Source: Amaurobius ferox (Eukaryota > Arthropoda > Arachnida > Araneae > Amaurobiidae). Taken from it: a stretch of 64,000 bases of DNA. Below the pieces are notes generated by a model. The model searched no databases and was not told the origin of the DNA. It worked only from the letters and a program-made list of their open reading frames with translations. The position numbers were made by a program, and so were the translations under genes. Position 1 is the stretch's first letter. The number at the start of each line of letters is the position of its first letter. The stretch covers positions 115,800,653 through 115,864,652 of the forward strand of contig OX578140.1 of assembly GCA_951213105.1 (NCBI GenBank), written 5' to 3'. Shown one piece after another: positions 12,334 through 24,046 of the stretch.

Positions 12334-13631
12334 AGCACTTTACAACAAAGTTGAAAAGTGTTTATGACTTTGTTCATTCATTCTATCTGTCTGTCTGTCC
12401 GTTAGCACGATAACTGCCGTGAAAATGACTTAATCAAAATGAAATTTTAGTATGTTGTTCAGACAGTCTGTAGGACCTACGGGAATATAAATGAATAATT
12501 TCACCCAATTAGCTTTGAATTGAACCAGGGTTGAAGAAATGAAATATGTTGAGCCCTATGGAACCTAATTTTTCAAACATTTTTTAAGCGGATTTTAAAT
12601 TCACAAATTGCTTCGAAAATTCTAGGTAATATTCAATTTGTTCCATAAAATATATAAAAAAAGTTCAGCGAAATATATTCAGTAGTTTTTTAAATAAAAA
12701 TTAAAATAGTAATAACACCTCTTATATGAAGCGATCACGTGACCATGATATGAAAGGATCACGTGACCCACTTCAAAATGATATATGGAATCCATCTTGT
12801 CTCAAAATCGTGACTTTTGAAGTTCTTTTTAAATCATATTGAGTGTTGTATCCATTCTAAAACCACTTTATGTTTGCTTAAATTCTGTGCATCTACATTA
12901 CTGAAACAACGCAATTACAATATATTTGGGTTTAAATGCTCATCCAAATTTGATTATTTCCACTACGAAGCCTATTTTTCACCTATGTAAAATGTAAACA
13001 GCAAAATATGTAGAATGAGTTGTATTAGAATTGCTGTATTTCTTTAACACAAGATCATTATTTCATGGAGTCTGCATAGCTGATATGAATGAAACATTCA
13101 CTGATTTTACAAAGAGAAGGACGGTTTTTTCGATGAAATTTCACGCATAGAGTTTAATTACTTGTAGCTCCATGGTCTTAATTTTTAAATAAAATAAATT
13201 ATTATAGTATTGTGATGAATGAAATGAATGGGAAATTGTTTATGAATGAAATGCTGCTTTTATAGAGAGAGCCAGGCATGTTGTTTTTTTCTATGACGTC
13301 ATTTGAATGAATATCAGTTGTTTCCGATGAAGTTTTCAAATATAATAAATTATCGTAGTATTATGATAAATCTAAAATTATTACTAAGGAATGTATTGCA
13401 TTTTAGATATGTTTAAACCAGGCAATTTGTATTTCAATGCCGTCATTTCAATGAAGTTCATTTTTTCGATGCAGGTTTATGTTTTCAAATATAATAAATT
13501 AATGCAGTATTGTAATAAGTTTTGAAATATTACCGAGGAATGTATTGAATTTTGGAGATGTGTAAATAAATTGCATTGAAGTTGGAAAGTGTTTCATAAT
13601 CAATGCTTTAAGCATGATTGATCTTTCTTGT
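12334..13631 (+). mobile_element. Family F2 repeat, long form (copy 3)
   Basis: Aligns end to end with 8140-9447 at high identity: GCACTTTACAACAAAGTTGA start, short TCTG tract, the CACGTGACC/ATGATATGAAA direct repeat, the ATAATAAATTA blocks, and end hairpin ATCAATGCTTTAAGCATGAT with CTTTCTTG. Members 1, 3 and 7 form a 1.3-kb subfamily; the minus-strand frame at 13499-13720 runs off its tail. Confidence 0.85.
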
Positions 13632-14286
13632 CTTGTAATGCACCTGTTAGATTTGAAAACGCTTGAGCATGTACACAGGTGCAACCAAATTTGACATTTA
13701 TACAATTTAGAAAGTGTCATTGTACGTAGGTGCGACCCAGTTCATTGTGGCAAAAAAAAGTAACGAAATTTGACGGAAATTTCAGCACTTTGCCCATATT
13801 CCGCGAAATATTAAATGCAGTTCCAACAGTGAATAAACTTCAAGTTCTAAACTTTTTCAATTAAACAATTAAAATTGTGAAAATTTTTAATTATTTTGAA
13901 GATTTTTAATACTAAATTTTTGTAACAATTAAAATTTTTAATTAATAAAATGAGAATGCAGTGATGTTTTATAATTAAACATTTTGAAAATTTTCAATTA
14001 TAAAACTTCCAAGTATTCCCATTTTAAGAAAACAATAAAAATGGTCAGCAGAATAATTTATTCAGATCTTTTGGATCCTATTTACATGGGTAGTACAAAT
14101 CAGATTGAGCAACCTGAAAATCTCGAGTGTAAGTGTTATTTTTATGCTTAAATTTTTGAGTTTTGGAAAAAGTGGATTGGGAACCATTATTTTTTTATCT
14201 TGTTTGCTAAATTTCTGCTTGAAAGGGATATTTCTAATAATTGTTGAATAATGCATTTATCGATCTCGCGTAAACTCATATTTTAG
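13632..14286. other. Non-genic stretch
   Basis: AT-rich with repeated AATTAAAATTTTTAATTA-like words (13860-13990). No gene recognised. Confidence 0.5.
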
Positions 14287-14727
14287 TTAAAGATTTTTAA
14301 AAGCAGGATGAAAATCAAGGTACTTTATAATCACCAAAATAACAGTATAACAAATAATATTGTAACGCTGCGAATGGTATTTAGTTAGGAGAGCTAGTTC
14401 CTCGCTGTGGCCTGGAAAGCTCCAAGATTCAGTAACTAAAAAATTTATCCGCATGACATGGCTGCTTGCTAAACGCTGAACTGAGAATTCCTCCATAGAG
14501 CACACGTGCGCAGAAGCCCTAATTTGGTCGGAGACTTGGTGGAAAATCCGTCGCCTTCCCAAGATATGGAAAAACGTCATCACGTTCTCAGCTTCATTGA
14601 AAGAGTTGATAGAAGTTGAAAGGCATGAATGAAGACTCTGATATACTGCTTTAGTCCATAGATTCAAACGTAAACTCCGATTTTCCATGAAAAATTTTAC
14701 ACTCGTGCCACAAAATTTTATAAACAC
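14287..14727 (-). CDS. Unidentified 146-codon frame overlapping a minisatellite
   Basis: One of the longest uninterrupted frames in the window and of unknown function. The first about 40 codons lie in the first 149-bp minisatellite unit; the rest lies in unique sequence. The frame has an aromatic/leucine-rich C-terminal stretch near residues 125-140 but no domain I recognise, and no splice or promoter context was found. It could be an exon remnant from which the tandem repeat expanded, or a chance frame. Confidence 0.2.
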   Translation of the reverse strand: MFIKFCGTSVKFFMENRSLRLNLWTKAVYQSLHSCLSTSINSFNEAENVMTFFHILGRRRIFHQVSDQIRASAHVCSMEEFSVQRLASSHVMRINFLVTESWSFPGHSEELALLTKYHSQRYNIICYTVILVIIKYLDFHPAFKNL

Positions 14728-15178
14728 ATTTTATAAACACATTTTATAAACACGCTGATAGAAGTTGAAAGGCATGAATGATGACTCTGATATACTGCTT
14801 TAGTCCATAGATTCAAACGTAAACTCCGATTTCCCATGAAAAATTTTACACTCGTGCCACAAAATTTTATAAACACGTTTTATAAACACATTTTATAAAC
14901 ACGCTGATAGAAGTTGAAAGGCATGAATGATGACTCTGATATACTGCTTTTGTCCATAGATTCAAACGTAAACTCCGATTTTCCATGAAAAATTTTACAC
15001 TCGTGCCACAAAATTTTATAAACACGTTTTATAAACACATTTTATAAACACGCTGATAGAAGTTGAAAGGCATGAATGATGACTCTGATATACTGCTTTT
15101 GTCCATAGATTCAAACGTAAACTCCGATTTTCCATGAAAAATTTTACACTCGTGCCACAAAATTTTATAAACACATTT
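14605..15178. repeat. 149-bp minisatellite, about 3.9 copies
   Basis: Units begin G(T/C)TGATAGAAGTTGAAAGGC at 14605, 14754, 14903 and 15052, an exact 149-bp spacing. Units differ at only a few positions (for example GAAGACTC versus GATGACTC, GCTTTAGTCC versus GCTTTTGTCC). Each unit ends with 15-bp subrepeats ATTTTATAAACAC(A/G), so there is a repeat inside the repeat. Confidence 0.95.
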
Positions 15179-16425
15179 TGAATCATTGGATATTTTTCTC
15201 TAAAGAGGCCGTAAATTTCATAATTTTATGCAAATACCTACCCCAGATGTGAAAATATTTTAGACAAATTTTTTTTTTGCGATTCAAAACAATTTTGTTG
15301 TGTGTCTAGATTAATCACAATGTCAAGTATGTGTCTTAAACTGATGGTTCAAAAATATAAACCTGATCGGTATTTTAATAAAACTCCCTGTACATCTTAA
15401 TTAATAGATTCATTTTATAGAAGTTTTTAATTGGTTTGATAACCTAAACCAAAAATATTTCTATAATACAATCCATTGAATGCATGGTTAACATAAAAGA
15501 TGTTTGGTTTATTGCAGAATAGGTCACTCAGTATCCAGCTCAATGCAAAATTTGCTCAGTAAATAATCCTGAGGATTAATACATGCATTTTATGGAAGTT
15601 ACTAGTACGAGACATGTGGCTTAAATTTAAAAAAAATCCAAAACACGGCTTACCTGGTTCGTTAACCAGTTCTCATGACTACCCAAAAATGGATCAGTAA
15701 ATTGCTTTCAAAATCAACGATGAAAGAACAAAGCATGTCGTACGTGATACTCATGGGATAAAGGGAATTTTTAAATTCAATTCAATATGTGTTTCATTTT
15801 GACATAAAATTTCATCATGCATACGAAATTCCAATAGGATATCCTTCTTTGTCTGTGGCAACACTCTCTGAAATGAAGCTACGTTATCGGTGGCCAGCGT
15901 CATTTCAGAAAGACCTACTATTACATAGAAGTTTGTGACATGTTGCGAAACTTGCAGCGTGATTTTCCATTGCAGTTTGTTAATTTGAAACCGCAGCGCT
16001 ATTGTCGTGTGATGCTGCTAAATGCAACTGTCTATGTGAATAAAATATTTTATGTACTATTGTGTCGCAGTAAAATGACCACACTTTAAAGTTACCTTAA
16101 AGAAACATATTTAATTAATCTTAGAACATGGCAGAAATTATCGTAAATCGTGGAATTCATTGCATTGTGCCGCTATTACCCACCTATTTTATCTTTCGCG
16201 CGAGTTCTGCAAAATAATATTAATTAACATACTACTAAATTGATTACACCAGTTTAACTTTAAAATACAACTAGTTATTAACAACTTGGATCAAATAATA
16301 ACTCAATTACAACAATGATTACCATTAATTTTGCCGGAGCGAGAAAGTGTGAGACCATTAAAATGTAGTTATCAAAAGGTTCAATGACCTGCATACAATA
16401 ATAGTGGAGCACATACCTTCTGGTT
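15179..16425. other. Non-genic stretch
   Basis: No gene or recognised repeat; short frames only. Slightly richer G+C near 15850-16020, without a convincing frame. Confidence 0.5.
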
Positions 16426-16541
16426 GCCTTTATGCGTTATTACACAGCCTGTACAGTCGTACGTGTTCCATCAGTGTACGCCGTCCAATACCAACTCGCA
16501 GTGTGGTATGTCGTCTCGTACTGTAGTCGCTCACTGCAAAC

Positions 16542-16778
16542 TTAACATTCTCCGTACTCTGGCTGCACTGACATTCTCGTACTATCCCAACTCTGTAACT
16601 TCGACTTCTCGAACTCTCCAACTACGTCTGCTGATATTCTATCACACTTCATCTCTGCTAACTCATATTCTCGTAGAAGTTGTGTAATTTCACCTCTTGC
16701 TTGCCGTCTCTTTTGCCTAAGATCTGACACGCCTCTTTAGCTCTGATTAGTCGATTTTAGGGCACTGCGCTCAGACAT
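16542..16778 (-). pseudogene. Possible BEL/Pao retrotransposon gag start, broken
   Basis: On the minus strand an ATG at 16778 opens MSERSALKS; after one in-frame TAA the same frame continues with SDLRQKRRQARGEITQLL and an acidic/basic helical stretch to about 16542. The pattern of an initiating Met, a short leader and a helix of the type LR.KR...R..IT.LL recalls the N terminus of BEL/Pao gag proteins. G+C is higher than the flanks. No LTR, protease or RT was found next to it, so this is a tentative fragment. Confidence 0.3.
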
Positions 16779-17163
16779 CTTGCCATTGGTAACAACTTTA
16801 ACCAGTTTCGTGACTATATGTATCCTCTTGTGTTAAGGGTCTAATTGAACTCTCGGGTCAAAGTGTTGTAAAAACTGGGATCGCTTCGTCTGAATCATTG
16901 TTGGCTGTTGCAGTCAGCCATAAATATTGAACAGAAAACTGTCTCACTTAAAACTGCTGCGAGATCTATTTCTGGTCTCATAACTATAAAAAAAATTTAG
17001 ATAGAAGAAGCAACAGTAAGGTCCAGTTCCAATATAAAAGGGATACATGGTTCTAAACCTAACTAGGGTTTTATTCTCTAAGCTACTACTTGCAACTACT
17101 TTTGTAAGAGTTCGTTGCAATAACTTTCTTAACAGGGGAGTTTAAGCCTTATTTAAATTTTAT

Positions 17164-18091
17164 TAACACTTCCCAACATAGTTGAAAGGTGTTTATGACT
17201 TTGGTCATTTTGTCTGTCCGTTCTCAGGATAACTGTCGTGAAATGATTTTACCAAAAGGAAATTTTAGTGTACTGTTGAGACAGTTTGTGGGACATATGG
17301 GGATAAAAATGATTGATATCACCCAATTAGTTTCGGATTTTACCCGGGTTGGAAAAATGAAATGCGTTGAATCCTACGGAACTTAATACTCGTATTTCAA
17401 ATATGTTTTAAGCAAGTTAAAATTCACAAATCGCTTCGAAAATTTTAGAAAATATTATAGTTATTACATAAAATATGTAAAACAAATTTCAGCAAAATAT
17501 TCTTGGTAATTTTTTAAATAAAATTGAAATAATAATTACACCCGTCATATATGAAGAGCTCACTTGTGCATCGCTTTAGTGTTCAATTCGTCATGAAATG
17601 GCTTTATTTTTGCATATTATGCTTTATCTGTGTATTTAAATTCTGTGTCAACGCATTTACAATACTTTTATTTTAAATGATCGCTAAACTTTAATTATTC
17701 CCATAACAAGAATAAATATAATGCTATAATATAACAGGAACAATGATAATAAATCAAGCGATTGTAAGGTGAGAACAATTTTTCACGCAAAATATTTACT
17801 TTGGAGTCCGGAATATAAATGATATGAATAAAATATTCATTGATTTTAGATAGAGAAACAGAAGATTCATATTTCGATAACATTATTTGAATACAATTTA
17901 TTTTGTGTAACTAGCATTGTCTGTTTCGATGAAGTTTTAAGTTTTCAAATATAATAAATTACTGTAGTACTGTGATAATGTAAAAACTATCAACGCTGAA
18001 TGTATCACATTTTAGAAATGTTTAAATAAATTTGCATTTTAGTTGGAAAGTGTTTCATAATCAATGCTTTATGCATGGCTGACCTTTCTTG
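17164..18091 (+). mobile_element. Family F2 repeat, short form (copy 4)
   Basis: Starts AACACTTCCCAACATAGTTG, has a single CTGTCTGTCC instead of a long tract, the GGATAACTGTCGTGAAATGA block, a shorter body (about 0.93 kb in all), and ends GTTGGAAAGTGTTTCATAAT, ATCAATGCTTTATGCATGGC, CTTTCTTG. More diverged than copies 1 and 3. The open frame at 17189-17386 is the leader block read through. Confidence 0.8.
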
Positions 18092-18319
18092 TTGTAATTT
18101 CAGCTGTACTTTATCCATTCATATATTTAAATTTTTGGAAATATGAAAATATCGCCGTTAAAAGAAACATTGGAATGCAGTGCAAAAATGTTCTCCACGG
18201 ATATAACAAAGTAAAAACCTCAAATATTAAGCATACAACAAAATTTCAAATATACAGTATTGCGTAAAACACAAATTAATCATTGTTACAGAAATTAACG
18301 GCGTACAAAGAAAATAACT

Positions 18320-18500
18320 GAATTCTAAAGGTGCTATAAATAAAACACATTCTCCTAATTACGAAAATTATCTTTTGTCAAGACAATAATGCTCTAAAAA
18401 TGCAGTAATGACGGAGCAAGTGAACAATCACTAGTTTAATGAAAAGGGCCATCATTAATACCATTAGTTCAAGTGAACAAGTATCTCTCATTAACATTCG
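18320..18500 (+). repeat. Unclassified repeat R6, copy a
   Basis: Shares TATCTTTTGTCAAGACAATA, TGAACAA, GAATGAAAAGG-CCATCATTAA-like text in the same order with 21611-21770. It is an old dispersed repeat with no termini recognised. Confidence 0.55.
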
Positions 18501-19294
18501 CCATCATCGAAGAAAGTGTATTCATATGCAGTCACGATTCTTTCTGCGTTTCATTAAATGTAGCATGTTTTTTTGCGTTATTCATTAATTTGTTACAATG
18601 AGGAATTCATCTTATTTACTGTCATTATAGTTTGTCGCGTAGTCGTGAAAAAATTGTTTTCTGTGATAAGCGAGTTTTAATTAAGGTAAAATTTTGACCT
18701 GTAAAACTCTTATGGCCGTTTCATTGTATCACAACTGCTCGCCCCCATATGTTGGCTATTTAGGCTGAATTCTTTAAAGTCTCCATGGCTGGTCCTTGTA
18801 ATTCGAAAGGCAGCTAGCTCTCTTTTGAATACGATACATCAGCAAACTGCTGTAACAAGTAGAGATTGGCCAGAAAAAGAGGTCAATAAGGGAAAGATCA
18901 ACTGCCAAACAAGCTGCGGACATGTTCGGTGGACAAACGACTCCTGCCGGTTTCAAGAGTCATAAGTCCAGTATGTCATTAATTGAACCGTAGAGAATTA
19001 ATTTTAAAGTTTTTGTATACAATTCAACGTGTTTTAAAAAGCTACTCTGGACGACTATTCAAATATCCCACACGAACCAGCCCCCGGCCGTCCAAATAGT
19101 TGCTCAAGTCCACTGGATGAGTCGGACGGTCTGGGTTTTCAACACGAACCAGCCGTCGTCTCCGTAAATAAAAATTTGAGAGGACCGTTACACACCGCAT
19201 AACAATTTTGACATTTTTTTATAACAACAGAAAAGTTTATGTTCTTTTTTTTTGCAATAAAATACTAAGCTTTCGAAACCAAAAAACCTCTTAA

Positions 19295-19380
19295 CAACAG
19301 CTTTTGAAAAGTGTTGATATTGAAGAGTGTTGTTTGAAGAGTGTTGTTATTGAAGAGTGTTGTTTGAGGAGTGTTGTTAA
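19295..19380. repeat. GAAGAGTGTTGTT short tandem repeat
   Basis: Five degenerate units alternating TTGAAGAGTGTTGTTAT and TTGAAGAGTGTTGTT. Confidence 0.85.
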
Positions 19381-19899
19381 ACTATTTTCAAAGTTGAAAC
19401 TATTTTAAATTACACTTGATCATTCTTTAGACTTTATCATGGCATTACTACTGATAATCTCGGTATAATTCTAGTGATTTCATTAAGAAATTTATTGGGC
19501 TATTAATACCAAGTGGCTTAATTTGGAAGATGATTTCTAGTTGACCTTTTTTAATCTTCTATTGAAGAAACTACTACAGAATATACCTACAGGTCAGGTA
19601 TGGACTTCAATAAAGTTTAAGCATATCCCGGTTGAAGTACTAGAGCCATTCCCATGTATGTCACTTTTAAGATGCGGAAGCCATAGAAATTACTACGCTA
19701 CTTATCCTGTTCCAAAATGGCTAACAAGGTAAAATTCCATATCCTAGTTCATTGCTTTATGTAAAGTGCAATAATGGGACAAACAAAATCATACATTTGT
19801 CAGAACATACATTTGTCAGAATTTAGCTTCAAAGTGGCCGATAACTTTCATCATGACACATTTTCTCCATAATGGAACAATGTACAGCCAAATAATAAG

Positions 19900-20065
19900 T
19901 ATCAAACAAAAGGCAGCAAAAGCTATAGGCAGCGAACAAAAGACAGCAAAAGGTATAAGAAGCAAACAAAAATCATAAGTAACAAAAGTATAACCAGAAA
20001 ACAAAACACATCATCAGAAAAGGTTTGAGCAACACAGGTATAAGGCAAATAGCAAACAAAAATAA
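19900..20065. repeat. Degenerate AGCAAACAAAAG/GTATAAG tandem repeat
   Basis: Repeated words AGCAAACAAAA, AAGGTATAAG and CAGCAAAAG spaced about 20-28 bp over about 165 bp, strongly purine-biased on the plus strand. Confidence 0.7.
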
Positions 20066-20597
20066 AAGATAGTGAGAAGTTGATGTTTGCCCAATTCCTG
20101 AATTATGTTCCTATCACAGCACTGCTCAAACAGTGGTTTTTCAGCTTGTGTGTTTACTGTGTTATCAGTCCCTAAAATGGTCTCCAAAATTTAACGCATC
20201 ACATTTTACATATGTTCAGAACCCTATATTTCTTAAATGACACGTCCAATTAGATTGTTAACATTACCACTAAAAAGGGCACATGTTAATATACTAGATA
20301 CATATATTTCATCTTCGTGCTTTTACGTTAACAAAAAATGGACTCAAAGTACCTGACGAGTTTTGCGCTAGATGTGTGAATATTAACTCTATTTTTGTAT
20401 TCACGTAGAATTATTGTTACGAAGTTAAAATAACATTGTCGAATTCAGTACGTTAAGGTAACTTTATCTGCTTAAGATGAATATTGTAGTTTAATAAGTT
20501 GTAAGGTTAAATGTTCGTTACAAATTATTACCGACGTAAACAGAAAAATGCTCACTAGAAGTATCATTCTACGTCGTAATTACACTGATATTTGTTT

Positions 20598-21328
20598 AAA
20601 AATCTGATGTGGACAGCGCATGACTTTCCTTATATAATGCAATGAATTTACTACTTTTACAATTAAAAAAATGTTATTCTTATAGTAAATACTTATATTC
20701 TTTCCAACATATCGAATTTTCGTCAATGAGTCGTCATTTTTATTGATTTAGCGTCATTTTTATACATTTGGCGAGTTTTTCATTAATTTAGCAACATTTA
20801 AAAAAGTCGCCAAGTTGGCGAAATTTCACCAAATTCATCGCCAAATATCGCCAAGCGTTATGGACGGAGAAATAAGTTATTCTTACAGCAGATAAATGAC
20901 TATTGGAGTTCAAATACAAAAGTATTACTCAAAGTATATTTTTTCATGAATGGAAAGAGCTAGATGCACGAGAATGATGTCACCCAATTTATCGCATGGT
21001 ATTACATATAAAAGGTGAACATGTTTCTCAATAGGAAATATATTTTTTTTTATTTTATATGATTTTTTGATAATGTGTTTAAAAAATATCTCGAGAACGG
21101 TTCATGTTAGCGTTCTAAAATTTATGTCATTCATTTTGTAATAAAAATTTACATGAGAGATGTCTATTTGTGTCACTTTATTAGAGGCTTTGATTTTTTG
21201 ACGATTTTTCAAAGTTTCACTCGAAAATTTAAGGGGGGTTCTGAACATTCGATTTCGAAAACTCGAATTCGAATTTTCGACCCCGTCACAATACTTTCCT
21301 TATACATTATTGTATACAAGGAAAGTAA
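20598..21328 (-). mobile_element. Family C repeat (copy C2)
   Basis: Complete short copy on the minus strand. The right end is its 5' hairpin (ACTTTCCTTATACATTATTG with the matching TATACAAGGAAAGT, 21295-21328); it then reads GACGGGGTCGAAAATTCGAA, the AACGGTTCTCGAGATATTT-like block, GAGAAACATGTTCACC, the 20-bp GCCAAATT units (20700-20870) and finishes ATATAAGGAAAGTCATGCGC with GTCCACATCAGATTTTT at 20598. The (GT)n segment found in C3 and C4 is absent. Confidence 0.85.
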
Positions 21329-21433
21329 AAAAAAAACTTATTCACATGAAAGTAATAAGAAGGGGATATTCCCCCTTAAAAAATATTTATCCCCCATATT
21401 GACAATTGCTTTGCTCCCAAATGTATAATTTTT

Positions 21434-21437
<4 letters not shown>

Positions 21438-21483
<46 letters not shown>
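21438..21483. repeat. (TA)n microsatellite
   Basis: About 22 TA units, about 110 bp beyond the 5' end of C2. Confidence 0.95.
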
Positions 21484-21491
<8 letters not shown>

Positions 21492-21610
21492 ATTTTCCAT
21501 TATGACTACATTTATTATTAAAAGATACATAAAATTTATTTTATCCTCAAATGTGCACGAAATATCAGAATATAATATATTAATATAGATTGTCAAAACA
21601 AAAAGTCAAC

Positions 21611-21770
21611 TTCTAAAGGCACCACAAAAATTTATTCAACTAATCGCAAAGGTTATCTTTTGTCAAGACAATACTGCACAAAAAATTTATTAACGGTAGG
21701 AGAAATAAATGAACAAGCGCCCTTTGAATGAAAAGGACCATCATTAAGAGCTCAGTTTAAGGAAAAACTT
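21611..21770 (+). repeat. Unclassified repeat R6, copy b
   Basis: Collinear with 18320-18500 (AACTTCTAAAGG / TATCTTTTGTCAAGACAATA / ATGAAAAGGACCATCATTAA). Same orientation, about 3.2 kb away. Confidence 0.55.
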
Positions 21771-22591
21771 TCTCTAATTATATCCTTAAATTATTCTGAT
21801 TCTTCGAGATATGAAGGATTTGTTGTGCTGAAGTTTTTTATACTTCTGCTTCATTCACTTCTTACGAAAATATATTTATAGGAGTTACTTTCATCATGAT
21901 TCTTCGCCCATATTGCGTTAAAAGTTAATTTCATATGGTAAGAGAAATGGAATAAAAACTCTAATACCCCCTTTCTGTGGCAGTATTTTTATTTTCTCAT
22001 ACGTAGTATTGAGGAAGAATATTTTTTCTTTCATGAAAATCTTCGATTTCGAGTAATTGATGCCGAGATATGTTTTAAGACCTCTTGAACACGTTTTGAC
22101 TATTTTTGGAGGGATGTCTGTGGTCGATTTCATGTGTATACGACAGCAGCCACAAATGTTAATAGATTTTCACGAAACTTTATATCCGTCTTTGTTATCA
22201 AAAAAGCTATAACTTGATACAAAAAATTTAAATTCGAGCGAAAACTTTGAATTTTATTCGAAATTTTATATTTTTAAAACTTGGTAGCTCAGGATGAAAT
22301 TTAAAATAATCATGCATAGAAGGGTTTATTTATGGTTCCGTGATCACGAGACTTAACAGTTTCAATTATTGTTGTGAAAAGTAGCCGAGATACAATTTTT
22401 TTTTGCTCCAGACGTCATTAGTGCCCCTTGAGGGGGCATGTTACACCCCCGGGGTGTACATTCTCAAATATGGGATCAATCAATAGATTTTTGCAAGCCT
22501 TTTAAAGTAAAGGGTAACACGGTATAGTTGTAATATTTTGTACTCACGATACCGATTATCCTCTTTTCTTCTTGTGCTCTTGTGAAATAAA
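21771..22591. other. Non-genic stretch
   Basis: No gene recognised. The passage 22150-22460 (CACGAAACTTTATATCCGTC onward, ending CCCCCGGGGTG) has the phrasing of a dispersed repeat, but I see no second copy here. Confidence 0.45.
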
Positions 22592-23591
22592 AACACGAAA
22601 GATCAAACATACATAAAGCATTGATTATGAAACACTTTCAAACTTCAATACAATTTTATATAAACATCTCTAAAATGCGATACATTCCTCGTTGATATGT
22701 TTAAAATTACCACAATACTACATTAGTTTATTATATTTGAAAACTTCATCGAAGAAAATGAACTTCATTCAAATGACGGCATTGAAATATAAATGGCCTG
22801 GTTTAAACATCTCTAAAATGCGATACATTCCTCAGGGATATTTTAAAAATTATCATAATACTACAATAATTTATTATATTTGAAAAAGTCATCAAAAACA
22901 AATGAACTTTATTCAAATGATGTCATCGACATATAAATTATAAATCGCCTCTATATAAAAGCAGCATTTCATTGATAAACATTTTTTCCAATCGTTTCAT
23001 TCATCACAATACTATAATAATTTAATTCATTTAAAAATTTGAAAAATTGTTATCTACCATATTTATTTTAAAATGTGAAACCTCTCTTACATATAAAGTA
23101 ATTAAAGATATTTAAAATTCTTGGAAAGATATTTATTATATAATATATCTCTTTTTTCTTTGTGGAGGGTATAGCAAGTGTCAGAATTTAATTGAATTTG
23201 TTTTTCACCCTATATTAAATAATTTTTATTTATAAAACTACCTAACATATTTTACTTAATACTTTTTTATATATTTTATGGGATAATTTGAATATTCCTA
23301 AAATTTTTGAAGCAATGTGTGAATTTTAATTGCGCTTAAAAATGTTTGAAATATTACGTCCCATAGGGTTCAAAGCATTTCATTTTTTCACCCGGGTTCA
23401 ATCCAAAACTAATAGGGTGATAGTATTCATTTATATTCCCATATATCCCACAGACCGTCTGAAAAACGTACTAAAATTTCATTTTGATAAAGTCATTTTT
23501 ACGGCTGTTATCGTGCTAACGGACAGGCAGACAGGCAGACAGACAGAATGAGCAAACTCCTAAACACTTTTCAACTATGTTGTAAAGTGTT
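22592..23591 (-). mobile_element. Family F2 repeat, short form (copy 5)
   Basis: Minus-strand copy of about 1.0 kb. Its 5' end at 23591 reads AACACTTTACAACATAGTTG, then (TCTG)n, GTTAGCACGATAACAGCCGT and the ACCCGGGTGAAAAAATGAAA block. It ends near 22592 with GAAAGTGTTTCATAATCAAT and a hairpin. Closest to the interrupted copy at 31210-34358, with which it shares the internal GAAATATATTATATAATAAA segment absent from the 1.3-kb forms. Confidence 0.85.
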
Positions 23592-24046
23592 AAAAAATGA
23601 ATTCTGCTATAAGAAAGTCTAGTTCAGTCACACTCCAGTTAATTTTAAGTGTTATTAAGGAATACCGGATTATTAGACAATATAACTAAAGTTGCTTTGA
23701 ATAATTTGTAAAATCATTAAACGCAACTTGTTGCCATGAAAAATTCTATGAAATTTTTATAGCATTTTTTCATATAGAGAACAGTAACTGCTGGGACAAT
23801 AACAGTGAATACAAGAACCGACAGTTTGAAATTTGTCGTGCATTTAAATTATATTTAAATAATATTTCAGAACTCAGAGAAGACATCACATTAGATTCAG
23901 CAAATCTATATAAATGTGCAAAAAATATTGGAACTTAAAATAATATTTTATTTTCCATAAACCAAATAATTTTAAATATTTTACAACCACAGTTTAATAT
24001 ACTTCTTGCAATAGCTACAGTCATTTAGTAAAATTATATTTATTTA
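23592..24046. other. Non-genic spacer
   Basis: AT-rich spacer between an F2 copy and a Helitron; nothing recognised. Confidence 0.5.

Larger units (their letters stand above)
18501..20597. other. Non-genic stretch with short tandem repeats
   Basis: No gene recognised. A more GC-rich island at 19060-19150 carries ACACGAACCAGCC twice. Frames at 18774-18956(-) and 19541-19732(+) are about 60 codons and unidentifiable. Two tandem tracts are listed separately. Confidence 0.5.

Noticed and set aside
18774..18956. Minus-strand frame resembling a reverse transcriptase fragment
   Set aside because: No YADD-type or other diagnostic motif; similarity was only an impression of hydrophobic residues.
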